Positions 9,992 to 18,798 of a DNA stretch of 64,000 nt are shown piece after piece. The position numbers were made by a program, and so were the translations under genes. The notes under the pieces were generated by a model. That model was given only the letters and a program-made list of their open reading frames with translations. It had not been told where the DNA came from and made no database searches. Position 1 is the stretch's first letter, and each line of letters begins with the position of its first letter. The DNA comes from Prado023 sp963818445 (GTDB taxonomy: Bacteria > Actinomycetota > Actinomycetes > S36-B12 > CAIYMF01), in assembly GCA_963818445.1 (NCBI GenBank), contig CAWFSG010000019.1, positions 186,001-250,000 on the forward strand. The letters are read 5' to 3'.

Positions 9992-10218
9992 TCAGCGGAG
10001 CTCAGCTCACCGCTGCCGGGGTGGTGGACCGCACCGGAGGACTTCGCGATCCGGGCTGAGACCTCTCGGAGGCTGGCCTCGTGGGCCCTCAGGTGATGAC
10101 CGCAGAAGAGCAGGTGCGCACCCGAGGACAGGGTCGCGCGGGCGATGGCCTGGGCCCCGCACCGGTCACACCGGTCGGCGGCGCTCAGCGCCACCTCCAC
10201 CTCAAGAGTGCCAACCAT
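9988..10218 (-). CDS. DUF7455 small zinc-ribbon-like protein
   Basis: A 76-residue protein containing AADRCDRCGAQA and LLFCGHHLRAHE. This Cys-x2-Cys ... Cys-x2-His pattern could bind one zinc. Small proteins of this kind (DUF7455) are commonly found beside the topoisomerase IV subunit B gene in actinobacteria, as here, where it is divergent from that gene. Start at ATG 10218, preceded by AGGAGGGG. Function unknown; a nucleic-acid-associated role is only inferred. Confidence 0.75.
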   Translation of the reverse strand: MVGTLEVEVALSAADRCDRCGAQAIARATLSSGAHLLFCGHHLRAHEASLREVSARIAKSSGAVHHPGSGELSSAE

Positions 10219-10380
10219 GTCCCCTCCTACGTCCTTGTGTTCACAAGTGTGGCATCCCGGACTGACATTCGCTGGCACGTTCGCCACACGCGCAACCTGC
10301 ATCCAACCGGGGGTCCGCCACGGAAGATGAAGGGCGCGTGGTGAGCAGTCCCTGTCGGTCGGCCCCGGTACCCTTGCCCG

Positions 10381-12489
10381 GTGACTGCAGAACCCCTTGA
10401 GCCGACGCGGCGCGCACGGCGCACCGAGAAGCCCGCAGCCGGGTACTCCGCGAAGAACCTCTCGGTGCTCGAGGGCCTGGAAGCGGTGCGCAAGCGCCCC
10501 GGCATGTACATCGGGTCGACGGACTCCCGCGGGCTCATGCACTGCCTGTGGGAGATCCTGGACAACTCGGTCGACGAGGCCCTGGGCGGGTGGTGCACCC
10601 GGATCGACATGATCCTGCGCGCCGACGGGTCGGTCGAGGTCCACGACGACGGCCGCGGCATCCCCGTGGACGTCGAGCCGCGCACCCGGCTCACCGGGGT
10701 CGAGGTCGTGATGACCAAGCTGCACGCAGGCGGAAAGTTCGGCGGTGGCTCGTACACGGCCTCCGGTGGCCTGCACGGGGTCGGTGCCAGCGTGGTCAAC
10801 GCCCTGAGCTCACGCCTGGACGTGGAGGTCGACCGGGACGCACGCATCCACCTGATCTCGTTCCGCCGCGGAGTTCCCGGGCTCTTCGACGGCGAGGGTC
10901 CCGATGCGGAGTTCACGAAGAAGTCCGGGCTCCGGCAGGCCGGCTCCTGCCCGCGCTCCAAGACCGGCACCCGGGTGCGGTTCTGGCCGGACCCGCAGAT
11001 CTTCACCGCCGACGCCCAGATCGACCTCGACCTCGTATACGCCCGCGCCCAGCAGACGACCTTCCTCGTCCCGGGCCTCACCATCGTCGTGCGCGACGAG
11101 CGCGACCCCGACGCGCCGCAGGAGCGCTCCTTCGCGCATCGGGGAGGGATCGCCGAGTTCGCCGAGCACCTGTCGACCGGCGAGGCCGTGTCACCCGTCC
11201 TTCGCCTGGCGGGGTCCGGGAACTTCACTGAGACGGTGCCGGTCCTGGACAAGCGCGGGCACATGGTGCCCACCGAGGTCGAGCGCGAGCTCGTGGTCGA
11301 CGTCGCGCTGCGATGGGGCAACCACTACGACACCGAGGTGCGCTCGTTCGTCAACATCGTGGCCACGCCCAAGGGCGGGACGCACGTCGCCGGCTTCGAG
11401 CGAGCCCTGGTCAAGACGCTCAACGACTACGTCACCTCGGCGAAGATCCTGCGGGCCAGTGAGGGCGCGATCACCAAGGAGGACGCCCTCGAGGGCGCCA
11501 CGGCCGTGATCACCGTCCGTCTCGCCGAGCCCCAGTTCGAGGGCCAGACCAAGGAGATCCTCGGCACGCCCGCCGCGTCCCGGATCGTCGCCGGGGTCGT
11601 CAGCAAGGAGTTGAACGCCTGGCTGACCAACCCGCCGCGTGGGGACAAGCTCGTGGTCAAGGCCGTTGCGGAGAAGGTTGCCAACGCGATGCGCGCCCGG
11701 GTCGCGGCCCGCACCCACCGCGACGTGCAGCGACGCAAGAACGCCCTGGAGTCCTCGTCGATGCCCGCCAAGCTGGTGGACTGCCGCAGCGAGGACCTCG
11801 AGCGCACCGAGCTGTTCATCGTCGAGGGCAACTCCGCGCTGGGCACCGCCAAGCTCGCGCGGGACTCCGAGTTCCAGGCCCTGCTGCCCATCCGCGGCAA
11901 GATCCTCAACGTGCACAAGGCCTCCCTGGCCGACATGCTCAAGAACGCCGAGTGCGCCGCGATCATCCAGGTGCTCGGTGCTGGCTCGGGGCGCACGTTC
12001 GACATCGAGGCGCTTCGCTACAGCAAGGTCATCCTGATGGCCGACGCCGACGTCGACGGCGCCCACATCCGCTGCCTGCTGCTCACGCTGTTCCACCGCT
12101 ACATGCCGCAGATGCTGGCCGAGGGGCGCGTGTACTCCGCGGTCCCGCCGCTGCACCGCGTGGAGGTGCTGGCCTCCGGTGGGAAGAAGGCCGAGGTGCG
12201 CTACACGCACTCGGACACCGAGTTGAAGGCCACGCTTGCCGAGCTCACGAAGGCCGGACGCCGCTGGAAGGACCCGCAGCGCTACAAGGGCCTCGGCGAG
12301 ATGGACGCCAGCCAGCTGCGCGAGACCACCATGGAGCCCGGGAAGCGCACGCTGCGCCGGGTTCGCGTCGAGGACGCCCACGACGCTGCCGGCGTGTTCG
12401 ACCTGCTGATGGGCTCCGACGTCGCACCGCGCAAGGAGTTCATCGTCGCCGGTTCGGCGGGCCTGGACCGCGAGCGCATCGACGCCTGA
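10381..12489 (+). CDS. parE: Type IIA DNA topoisomerase subunit B (ParE/GyrB paralogue)
   Basis: A 702-residue GHKL ATPase subunit. It shows the ATP-binding helix EILDNSVDEA, the lid GVGASVVNALS, the transducer domain, and a TOPRIM domain with EGNSALG near residue 482 and the metal-binding DADVDGAH near 554. The C-terminal QRYKGLGEM is intact. The short form without the gyrase insert, and the DUF7455 neighbour, fit the actinobacterial ParE-like second type II topoisomerase subunit; no subunit A gene is in the window. One oddity is Asn in place of the usual Asp in the EGDSA motif. GTG start. Confidence 0.88.
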   Translation: MTAEPLEPTRRARRTEKPAAGYSAKNLSVLEGLEAVRKRPGMYIGSTDSRGLMHCLWEILDNSVDEALGGWCTRIDMILRADGSVEVHDDGRGIPVDVEPRTRLTGVEVVMTKLHAGGKFGGGSYTASGGLHGVGASVVNALSSRLDVEVDRDARIHLISFRRGVPGLFDGEGPDAEFTKKSGLRQAGSCPRSKTGTRVRFWPDPQIFTADAQIDLDLVYARAQQTTFLVPGLTIVVRDERDPDAPQERSFAHRGGIAEFAEHLSTGEAVSPVLRLAGSGNFTETVPVLDKRGHMVPTEVERELVVDVALRWGNHYDTEVRSFVNIVATPKGGTHVAGFERALVKTLNDYVTSAKILRASEGAITKEDALEGATAVITVRLAEPQFEGQTKEILGTPAASRIVAGVVSKELNAWLTNPPRGDKLVVKAVAEKVANAMRARVAARTHRDVQRRKNALESSSMPAKLVDCRSEDLERTELFIVEGNSALGTAKLARDSEFQALLPIRGKILNVHKASLADMLKNAECAAIIQVLGAGSGRTFDIEALRYSKVILMADADVDGAHIRCLLLTLFHRYMPQMLAEGRVYSAVPPLHRVEVLASGGKKAEVRYTHSDTELKATLAELTKAGRRWKDPQRYKGLGEMDASQLRETTMEPGKRTLRRVRVEDAHDAAGVFDLLMGSDVAPRKEFIVAGSAGLDRERIDA

Positions 12490-12490
12490 G

Positions 12491-13048
12491 TCAGCCGTCG
12501 ATCGGCAGCAGGGCGCCGGTGTCCACGTCGTACACGGCGCCGCCGACCACGAGGTCGCGGGGGAGCAGCGGGAAGCTGCGGATGCGCTGCAGGTCGCGGC
12601 GCAGTGCGGCGACCTCATCCTCGACGGTGCGGAACTCCATGCTGTACGTGTCCACCCCGTACTTCTCGGCGATCAGGGCGTGGATCTCCTCCTCGGCCGT
12701 GCCGACCATCTTGCAGCGGGTGTGGGGCAGCACGAGGACGCGGGTGACATCCAGCAGGTAGGTGGCCAGCACGAGGGTGCGCAGGACGTCGTCGGTGACC
12801 CGGGCGCCGGCGTTGCGCAGGATCTTCACGTCACCGGGGTTCATGCCGACGATGCGCAGCGGATCTATGCGCGAGTCCATGCAGGTGATCACGGCCAGGC
12901 CCTTGGCCGCCCGTCCTCCCAGCCCCAGGCCATGGAAGGACGCGGCGTACTCGGCGTTGGCCGCCATGACGTCGGAGAACACCTCGGCGGGGAAATGCGA
13001 GCCGCCCACCTCGTGCGACCGTGGCGAGACCGGATCATCCCCGCTCAT
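12491..13048 (-). CDS. Beta-class carbonic anhydrase
   Basis: A 185-residue protein with the zinc site of beta-carbonic anhydrases: ITCMDSRIDP near residue 53 (Cys plus the Asp-Arg dyad) and LPHTRCKM near residue 107 (His and second Cys). It interconverts CO2 and bicarbonate in the cytoplasm. Its start overlaps the stop of the upstream reductase gene by four bases (ATGA), so the pair is one transcription unit. It converges on parE with one base between the stop codons. Confidence 0.88.
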   Translation of the reverse strand: MSGDDPVSPRSHEVGGSHFPAEVFSDVMAANAEYAASFHGLGLGGRAAKGLAVITCMDSRIDPLRIVGMNPGDVKILRNAGARVTDDVLRTLVLATYLLDVTRVLVLPHTRCKMVGTAEEEIHALIAEKYGVDTYSMEFRTVEDEVAALRRDLQRIRSFPLLPRDLVVGGAVYDVDTGALLPIDG

Positions 13049-14028
13049 TCCGAGGAGCCTCCTGAGGAGTGCCCGGGGAAGATCCCCATGCCGGGGTCGA
13101 CGATGGGTGCGGCGTTGTTGACCGCCAGCGCCGCCTCACCGAAGCCGACTGAGATCAGGGGCACCTTGCCGGGATAGGTGACGATGTCCCCGGCAGCGAA
13201 CACGTGCGGCAGGTTCGTGCGCATCGCGGTGTCGACGACGATGTGGCGCTTGAGCAGCTCAACGCCCCACGTGGCGATCGGTCCGATGTTGGCCACGAAC
13301 CCCAGTGCGGCGACCACCGTCTGCGCCGGCAGCAGCGTGACCTCCCCGGTCACCTTGTGCGTCACCTCGACCTCGGCGATGCGCTCCTCGCCGCGGATCG
13401 CGCTGACCTCGCACGAGGTGAAGAGCGTCACGCCCATGTCGCGCACGGTGTCGATCATCGAACCGTGGGCGCGGAACTGCTCCCGGCGGTGCACCAGGCT
13501 CACGCTGCGGGCGATGGGCTGCAACGCGTAGGCCCAGTCGAAGGCCGAGTCGCCGCCGCCGACGATCACGATGTCCTTGTCTGCGTGGTCGGCCAGCTGG
13601 GGCACGAAGTAGACGAGCCCACGACCCTCCCAGCCGTCATCGGCGGGCAGTGCGCGTGGGGTGAACGAGCCGATGCCGCCGGTGACGATGACGGCCTTGG
13701 CCGAGATGACGGTGCCCGCGGACCCTGTGACCGTCACCGGGCCGTCCTCGGGGGCATCGAGATCCACGGCCTGCTCGCCCAGCACGTAGGTGGGGGAGAA
13801 CGGCGCTGCGGAGGCCACGAGGTTCTCCACCAGCACCCGCCCCTTGACCGCCGTGTAGCCCGCGACGTCGAAGATGTCCTTCTCCGGGTACATCGCGGTG
13901 ATCTGCCCGCCGGCCTCGGGCAGGGCGTCCATCACCACCACAGACCATCCGCGGAACCCCGCGTAGTAGGCCGCATAGAGCCCTGCCGGGCCCGCGCCGA
14001 TGATCAGGATGTCGCACTCGTGGGTCAC
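13045..14028 (-). CDS. Thioredoxin-reductase-like ferredoxin-NADP+ reductase
   Basis: A 327-residue two-dinucleotide-domain flavoprotein: FAD site IIGAGPAGLYAAYYAG at residues 9-24, NADP(H) site IVGGGDSAFDWA near residue 155, and C-terminal FAD motif HVFAAGDIVTYPGK. The redox-active Cys-x2-Cys of thioredoxin reductase is absent, which marks the FNR type that passes electrons between NADPH and ferredoxin or flavodoxin. A plausible partner is the ferredoxin used by the PFOR at 39945-43559, although no ferredoxin gene is in the window. Cotranscribed with the carbonic anhydrase. Confidence 0.85.
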   Translation of the reverse strand: MTHECDILIIGAGPAGLYAAYYAGFRGWSVVVMDALPEAGGQITAMYPEKDIFDVAGYTAVKGRVLVENLVASAAPFSPTYVLGEQAVDLDAPEDGPVTVTGSAGTVISAKAVIVTGGIGSFTPRALPADDGWEGRGLVYFVPQLADHADKDIVIVGGGDSAFDWAYALQPIARSVSLVHRREQFRAHGSMIDTVRDMGVTLFTSCEVSAIRGEERIAEVEVTHKVTGEVTLLPAQTVVAALGFVANIGPIATWGVELLKRHIVVDTAMRTNLPHVFAAGDIVTYPGKVPLISVGFGEAALAVNNAAPIVDPGMGIFPGHSSGGSSE

Positions 14029-14231
14029 GACCCCAACCTACTTCGCGACGGCCCTCCGGCTCAGCCCGGGGCGCTTCCCGCGCTGGACCTCGGTGAGGCC
14101 CGGGAGCCCATGCCGGCGGGCATGCTGCCATCGTCCCCGTCCCGTGTTGGGCACCGCCGGCCGACGGCACGCGCCGGGCGGGCGCTGGGCGCACTAGATT
14201 CGCCTGTGGACACTGGGCGGGAGGTGGGTGC

Positions 14232-15182
14232 GTGGCGGGCTGGATGCAGGCTGCCGGGCGGCGGTTCTCGGGCAGCGCACTCGGCGACGCCCTCGTCGTG
14301 GCCTACCAGACCCGCACGACGGGTCTCGCTGCTGAAGCCTCGTTCTGGGCGGTCTTCGCGCTCCCGTGGCTGATCCTGGGACTCGTCGCCGGGATCTCAC
14401 GCTTCCAGGGGGTGCTCGGGATCGACGCCGTCGAGCAGTTGCGCACCCGCGTGCTGGACCTCGCCGATGACGTCCTGACCCCTGAGGCCATCGACGACCT
14501 GCTCGTGCCGCTCCTGGACAGCGTCTTCGGTCGTGGGCAGACCACGCTGGGGATCCTCGGCGTGCTGATCGCGATCTGGGCCGGCTCCCGGGTCGTGGAT
14601 GCGCTGGTCAACGCCATGACCATCGTCTACCAGCGTGAGGGGTTGCGGTCGTTCTTCCACAGCAAGTTGCTGTCGCTGGGGGTCTACGTCGCTGGGCTGT
14701 CCGTCCTGATCGTGGCCATCCCGCTGATCCTGGCCGGGCCCACGTTCCTGGCCCGTGCGGTCCCGGGGGTGCAGGGCGCGGCCACGTCGGCCTTCCTGAT
14801 CATCGCCCAGGTCCTGGTCGTGCTGCTCCTGGTGGCGTCCCTCTACCACTGGGCGGTCCCGCATCGCACGGCCTGGCGGGCCGACATCCCCGGGGCCCTG
14901 ATCGCGATGGGCCTCTGGGTGGTGTTCTCGTGGCTCCTTCGCTGGTACTTCGCGTGGATCTTCCGGGCCGGATCCGTGTACGGGGCGATCGCCGCACCGG
15001 TGGCGATCATGTACTGGGTCTACGTGACTGTCCTGGCGCTGATGCTCGGTGCGGCGTTCAACGGCGCCCTGGCGATCCGCCGGGGCTGGTTCGTCCATCC
15101 GGACGACGCACCCGGCGGGGACCCGGACGGCGGGCCAACCCCGTCCGGGCGGGAGCTCGGGTCCAGCCCGGACGATTCCTGA
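14232..15182 (+). CDS. YihY/BrkB family membrane protein
   Basis: A 316-residue integral membrane protein with about six hydrophobic segments between residues 35 and 275 and the family pattern: a conserved AAEASFWAVFALPWLILGL start, IWAGSRVVDALVNAM in the middle, and FRAGSVYGAIAAPVAIMYWVY before the last helix. The C-terminal 40 residues are acidic and glycine-rich. The family (once called ribonuclease BN) has no settled function. GTG start at 14232 preceded by GGGAGG; about 200 non-coding bases separate it from the divergent reductase gene. Confidence 0.85.
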   Translation: MAGWMQAAGRRFSGSALGDALVVAYQTRTTGLAAEASFWAVFALPWLILGLVAGISRFQGVLGIDAVEQLRTRVLDLADDVLTPEAIDDLLVPLLDSVFGRGQTTLGILGVLIAIWAGSRVVDALVNAMTIVYQREGLRSFFHSKLLSLGVYVAGLSVLIVAIPLILAGPTFLARAVPGVQGAATSAFLIIAQVLVVLLLVASLYHWAVPHRTAWRADIPGALIAMGLWVVFSWLLRWYFAWIFRAGSVYGAIAAPVAIMYWVYVTVLALMLGAAFNGALAIRRGWFVHPDDAPGGDPDGGPTPSGRELGSSPDDS

Positions 15183-15223
15183 TCGGCGCGACGGGCGCGC
15201 CACGAGGGGGCATCCTTCGTGAT

Positions 15224-16445
15224 GTGAACATCGTCTTCGTCGAACCGCGCTTCCCGGACACCCAACGCCGGTTCGTCAGGGCACTGCGAGCGGTCGGCGC
15301 CTACGTCATGGTCATCAGCGAGTACGACTATGACCACTACGACGACGAGTTGAAGTCGTGGATCGACTGGCACTACCGCGTCGACTCGGTCACGGATGAG
15401 GCAGCCCTGGAGTGGGCTGTGCGCCAGGCGCAGCGGCACACATGGGTGGATCGCCTGGAATGCTCCATCGAGTCGCACGTGATGCCGGTGGCCCGGGTCC
15501 GCGAGCGCTGTGGGATCCCGGGCACCTCAGCCCGGGCGGCGTACCTGTGCCGGGACAAGCCGACGATGAAGCAGGTGCTGCGCGAGGCCGGCATCCCGAC
15601 GGCGGCCTCGACCGCCGTGGAGACCACGGCCGAGGCACTGGACTTCGCGAGGTCGGTGGGCTACCCGCTGATCCTCAAGCCCCGCGACGCGGCGGGCGCC
15701 GCAGGTACCTACCGGATCGACTCCGACGAGCAGCTGGCGGCCGCGTGCGCCGTATCCGGAGTCGATGCGGGGACGTCGGTCGCCCTGGAGGAGTTCGTCG
15801 AGGGCCACGAGGGCTTCCTGGACACGATCACGATCAACGGCCACGTCAGCCATGAGTTCGCCTCGCACTACTTCCCGAACGTGCTCGAGGCGATGCGCAC
15901 GCGGTGGATCTCCCCGCAGATCATCGCAACCAACCGCGTGATGGAGGCCGAGTACGAGGAGGTCCGGGAGATGGGCCGCCGGGTCATCTCGGTCCTCGGC
16001 CTGGACACCTCGGCGACCCACATGGAGTGGTTCTTCGGGCCCAAGGGGCTGAAGTTCTCCGAGATCGGCGCCCGGCCGCCCGGGGTGGGCCAGTGGGACA
16101 TGTACAACGAGGCCAACGAGATGGACCTGCACTACGAGTGGGCCCATGCCCTGATGTACGGCCAGCCCAAGCACGCCCCCTCCTACCGGTACTCCTGCGG
16201 CCTGGTCGCCCTGCGGCCCAACCGATGATGGCGTGATCAGCGGGTACTCAGGGCTCGACGAGGTCCACGCCAGGTACGGCCACCTGGTCACCGCCTCGCA
16301 CTTCCCCTCGCCGGGGACCCCGACGCAGCCGGTGGAGGCCGGGTTCCACGCCAACGCCTGGATGCGCCTGCGCCACGAGGACTTCGACACGCTCAAGGAC
16401 ATCCTGTCCGACGTCGGGCGCACGGCCCAGGTGTGGGCAGACTGA
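15224..16445 (+). CDS. ATP-grasp ligase (one frameshift near 16227)
   Basis: About 406 residues when bridged. It starts at GTG 15224 with a preATP-grasp fold (NIVFVEPRFPDTQRRFVRAL), followed by the ATP-grasp core: LILKPRDAAGAAGTYRI (ATP lysine and glycine loop), VALEEFVEGHEGFLDT (nucleotide clamp), and THMEWFFGPKGLKFSEIGAR with metal-binding acidic residues. The first frame stops after VALRPNR; one extra base there separates it from VISGYSGLDEVHARYG and the C-terminal GFHANAWMRLRHEDF in the next frame, ending at 16445. It belongs to the carboxylate-amine ligase group; substrate unknown. Confidence 0.78.
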
Positions 16446-16494
16446 GCTCGATCCTCAGTTAGGCGACCCTAACCGGATGACGTAGGATCGTGCC

Positions 16495-16623
16495 GTGGCC
16501 AGGCCGAAGAAGAAGTGCTGCTCGAACAAGCCCCGCTGTCGGCGTTGCCCGATCCGCATGCTCAAGGACGGCACCCTTCCCGCCGGCTACACGGTGAGGA
16601 AGCGCAGACTGGTACGGCTGTGA
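16495..16623 (+). CDS. 42-residue Cys/Lys-rich small protein
   Basis: A short gene from GTG 16495. Its N-terminus is VARPKKKCCSNKPRCRRCPI: four cysteines among lysines and arginines, suggesting a tiny zinc knuckle on a nucleic-acid-binding peptide. The C-terminus is also basic (RKRRLVRL). I recall similar small KKKCC...PRCxxCP proteins as conserved hypotheticals in actinobacteria, but no function is known to me. It lies 49 bases after the ATP-grasp gene and converges on the cNMP-domain gene. Confidence 0.6.
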   Translation: MARPKKKCCSNKPRCRRCPIRMLKDGTLPAGYTVRKRRLVRL

Positions 16624-16633
16624 AGCGCGCGCA

Positions 16634-17086
16634 TCAGTGCGCGGCGGCCTCGGCACGCCGAAGGCGGGCGACCACCACGCGCAGGATCGGCAGCAGGACC
16701 TCCGGATGCTCCTTCACCACGCTCTCGAAATCCCACTTGGGCAGGGCCCAGGTCGTCAGCCCGGACTCACCGGCGACCACGTCGGCCGACCGCGGCTGGC
16801 CGTCGATCAGCGACAGCTCCCCGAAGTAGTCGTCGGCGACGAGGGTGCGCACCGGTTGGCCGTTCACGCGCACGGTGGCCGTCCCGGTGAGGATCACGTG
16901 CATCTCGACACCCTCAGGCGAGAATGCCCGGAATCCCGTGACCGGCTCACCGGCACGGACGATCGGCGCACCGGCGGGCGTCTCCACCACCCGTCCGGCC
17001 TCAGCCAGTCGGGCGAGGACCTTCGGGCTCAGACCGGCGAACATGTCGATGGAGTGCAGGACTGTTGCGATGTCATCGTTGTTCAC
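16634..17086 (-). CDS. Stand-alone cyclic-nucleotide-binding (CAP-ED) domain protein
   Basis: 150 residues from GTG 17086. The whole protein is one CAP effector domain: FAGLSPKVLARLAEAGRVV, a beta roll with GEPVTGFRAFSPEGVEMHVILTG, and the phosphate-binding cassette region DDYFGELSLIDGQPRSADV, which keeps the GEL and RSA parts that contact cAMP or cGMP. The chain ends right after the C-helix and has no helix-turn-helix, so it is not a CRP-type regulator by itself. It may act on a partner protein. In-frame sequence upstream of 17086 looks non-coding. Confidence 0.75.
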   Translation of the reverse strand: MNNDDIATVLHSIDMFAGLSPKVLARLAEAGRVVETPAGAPIVRAGEPVTGFRAFSPEGVEMHVILTGTATVRVNGQPVRTLVADDYFGELSLIDGQPRSADVVAGESGLTTWALPKWDFESVVKEHPEVLLPILRVVVARLRRAEAAAH

Positions 17087-17253
17087 GGTGCGCCTCCAGG
17101 GACGGTCTGCGGGGTGGCCTTGTGGATGTGGACTGCCATCATGCCAGCAGACGGCGGGCGAACTGCGTGTGGCGAGTGGCGGACCGCCGGCGTCGCACCC
17201 TCCGTGCGCTGCGCGAGTGTGAGAACCTTGGCCGTCGCTCAACAGGAGGTGCC

Positions 17254-17676
17254 ATGGCCAAGCCGACCACCGGTCGCGTGGAGCACGCCCCGGAGCCGGA
17301 GCCGCAGCCGGACCCCGAACAGATGGCCACGGACACCCTGATGACCTCCGTCTTCAGCGGTGTCAGCCTCATCGCCGCCACGGTCATCCTCGGGGTCTTC
17401 GGCGCCACGGGTCTGGCAGCCGGTCGCTCGGTCGCCGACTCCGTGGGGGCGAAGGTCGGGTTCGGTATCGGGCTGGCCCTCGGCATGGCGGTCATCGCCT
17501 GGGCCCTGCGCCGCAACGCCGACCGGATCCGCGCGCGCAGCACGAACCTGTACCGCGGGGCGTGGATCGGCTCCATCGCCTCGCTGGTCATCATCGTCCT
17601 GATGGCCTACCTGCCGCAGGTGGCCTTCCCGCAGTACTGCCCGCCCGGGCAGATCTGCACCAACGGCCGCCGGTAG
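17254..17676 (+). CDS. Hypothetical two- to three-helix membrane protein
   Basis: 140 residues from ATG 17254, with AGGAGGT eight bases upstream fixing the start. A Pro/Glu-rich cytoplasmic tail of about 30 residues is followed by three hydrophobic segments: LMTSVFSGVSLIAATVILGVFG, VGFGIGLALGMAVIAWAL and GSIASLVIIVLMAYLPQVAF. The tail ends in CPPGQIC, two cysteines that could form a disulfide. I recognise no family. Confidence 0.65.
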   Translation: MAKPTTGRVEHAPEPEPQPDPEQMATDTLMTSVFSGVSLIAATVILGVFGATGLAAGRSVADSVGAKVGFGIGLALGMAVIAWALRRNADRIRARSTNLYRGAWIGSIASLVIIVLMAYLPQVAFPQYCPPGQICTNGRR

Positions 17677-17713
17677 GTCAGCACCGGATCCGCTGGCCCT
17701 TCGGCCTGCTCGG

Positions 17714-18739
17714 TCACCCCCAGCGCAGGTTCGCGACCAGCTTGCCATCGACCGTGCGATCGGCGAGCCGCTGAAGACCCCGAGGGATCTCGTCGAAGCT
17801 GATCACCTCGATGTCGGGGGGATGCAGATGACCCTCGATGATCAGCCGCATGAGCCGCTCGAGCCCCCACGTCAGCCATCGCCGCCCCTCGAAGCCACCG
17901 TGCGTGTAAGCGGCCCCGAGGGCGACCTCCGACACGGTGGGCGCCAACCCGAACTCGGAGATCGTGGTCAGGTCGGGCCGCCCCGCGATGCTGACCAGGT
18001 GACCTGCATGGCGCAGCAACGGCAACCCTTCGGTCGCCGAGCGGGCCGACACGGTGTCGATGATCGCGTCAACGCCGCCGGGCGCGATGCGCCGAACCTG
18101 CTCGACGAAGTCCGGCGCGCGGTAGTCCACGACGTACAGGGCGCCCAGCGCCCTGACGGTCTCCTCATTCTCCGGGCGCGCCGCGGCGATCACCTTGGCG
18201 CCGAAGAGCTTGGCCAGCTGCACCGCGAACGACCCGACACCCCCGGATGCCCCGTGGATGAGCACCGTGTGCCCGGAGATCTGGCGCAGTCGCCGCTCGA
18301 CGGCATCCAGGGCCGTCAGCCCGGGTGTCGGCAGGCTGGCCGCGGCGATGGGGTCCAGCTCCGCGGGGATCACTGCCAGCGCCTCCGGTGGCACGGCGAC
18401 GTACTCGGCGAACCCACCCGGCTCACGCAGGTCCTGGTGGAAGACGACGCGAGTCCCCGGCGAGGGGAGCATCCACCCGATCTCCCGACGTGCCACCGGC
18501 TCGGCATGCACAGCCACCACCCGACCCGCGACATCCAGGCCCAGGACGTGCGGGTAGTGCCAGGCGGCGTTGCCCGTGGCGGCGCTCTTGAAGTCCACCG
18601 GGTTCAGTCCGACCGCCTCCACCTGGACCAGGACCTCGACCTCTCGGCGCTGTGAGGCGGGGGACTGCCAGGGGCTGGGGATGTCTGCGCGCCGCAACGA
18701 ACCAGGGGGACCGGGGTGGTCCAGCAGCCAGGCGCGCAT
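17714..18739 (-). CDS. Zinc-independent MDR oxidoreductase (quinone-reductase type)
   Basis: A 341-residue medium-chain dehydrogenase. It shows the N-terminal GroES-like domain (VEAVGLNPVDFKSAATG, HVLGLDVAGRVV) and the NADPH-binding AVLIHGASGGVGSFAVQLAK-type loop (here TVLIHGASGGVGSFA) near residue 145. The structural zinc cysteines of alcohol dehydrogenases are absent, so it belongs to the quinone oxidoreductase-like (QOR) group; substrate unknown. Start taken at ATG 18739; an ATG at 18751 would add four residues. It follows the lactate permease gene on the same strand. Confidence 0.82.
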   Translation of the reverse strand: MRAWLLDHPGPPGSLRRADIPSPWQSPASQRREVEVLVQVEAVGLNPVDFKSAATGNAAWHYPHVLGLDVAGRVVAVHAEPVARREIGWMLPSPGTRVVFHQDLREPGGFAEYVAVPPEALAVIPAELDPIAAASLPTPGLTALDAVERRLRQISGHTVLIHGASGGVGSFAVQLAKLFGAKVIAAARPENEETVRALGALYVVDYRAPDFVEQVRRIAPGGVDAIIDTVSARSATEGLPLLRHAGHLVSIAGRPDLTTISEFGLAPTVSEVALGAAYTHGGFEGRRWLTWGLERLMRLIIEGHLHPPDIEVISFDEIPRGLQRLADRTVDGKLVANLRWG

Positions 18740-18798
18740 GGCCCCCAGCATCCCACCTGGGCAACCCCCGATGTGTCGTGCGCAAGGAGTGCCCTGGC

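Noticed and set aside
14930..15223. Upstream extension of the ATP-grasp frame
   Set aside because: It runs inside the BrkB-like gene and has shadow composition; GTG 15224 matches the normal family start.
16233..16445. Separate 70-residue gene after the ATP-grasp gene
   Set aside because: The sequence continues the ATP-grasp C-terminus after a one-base shift, so it is merged with that entry.
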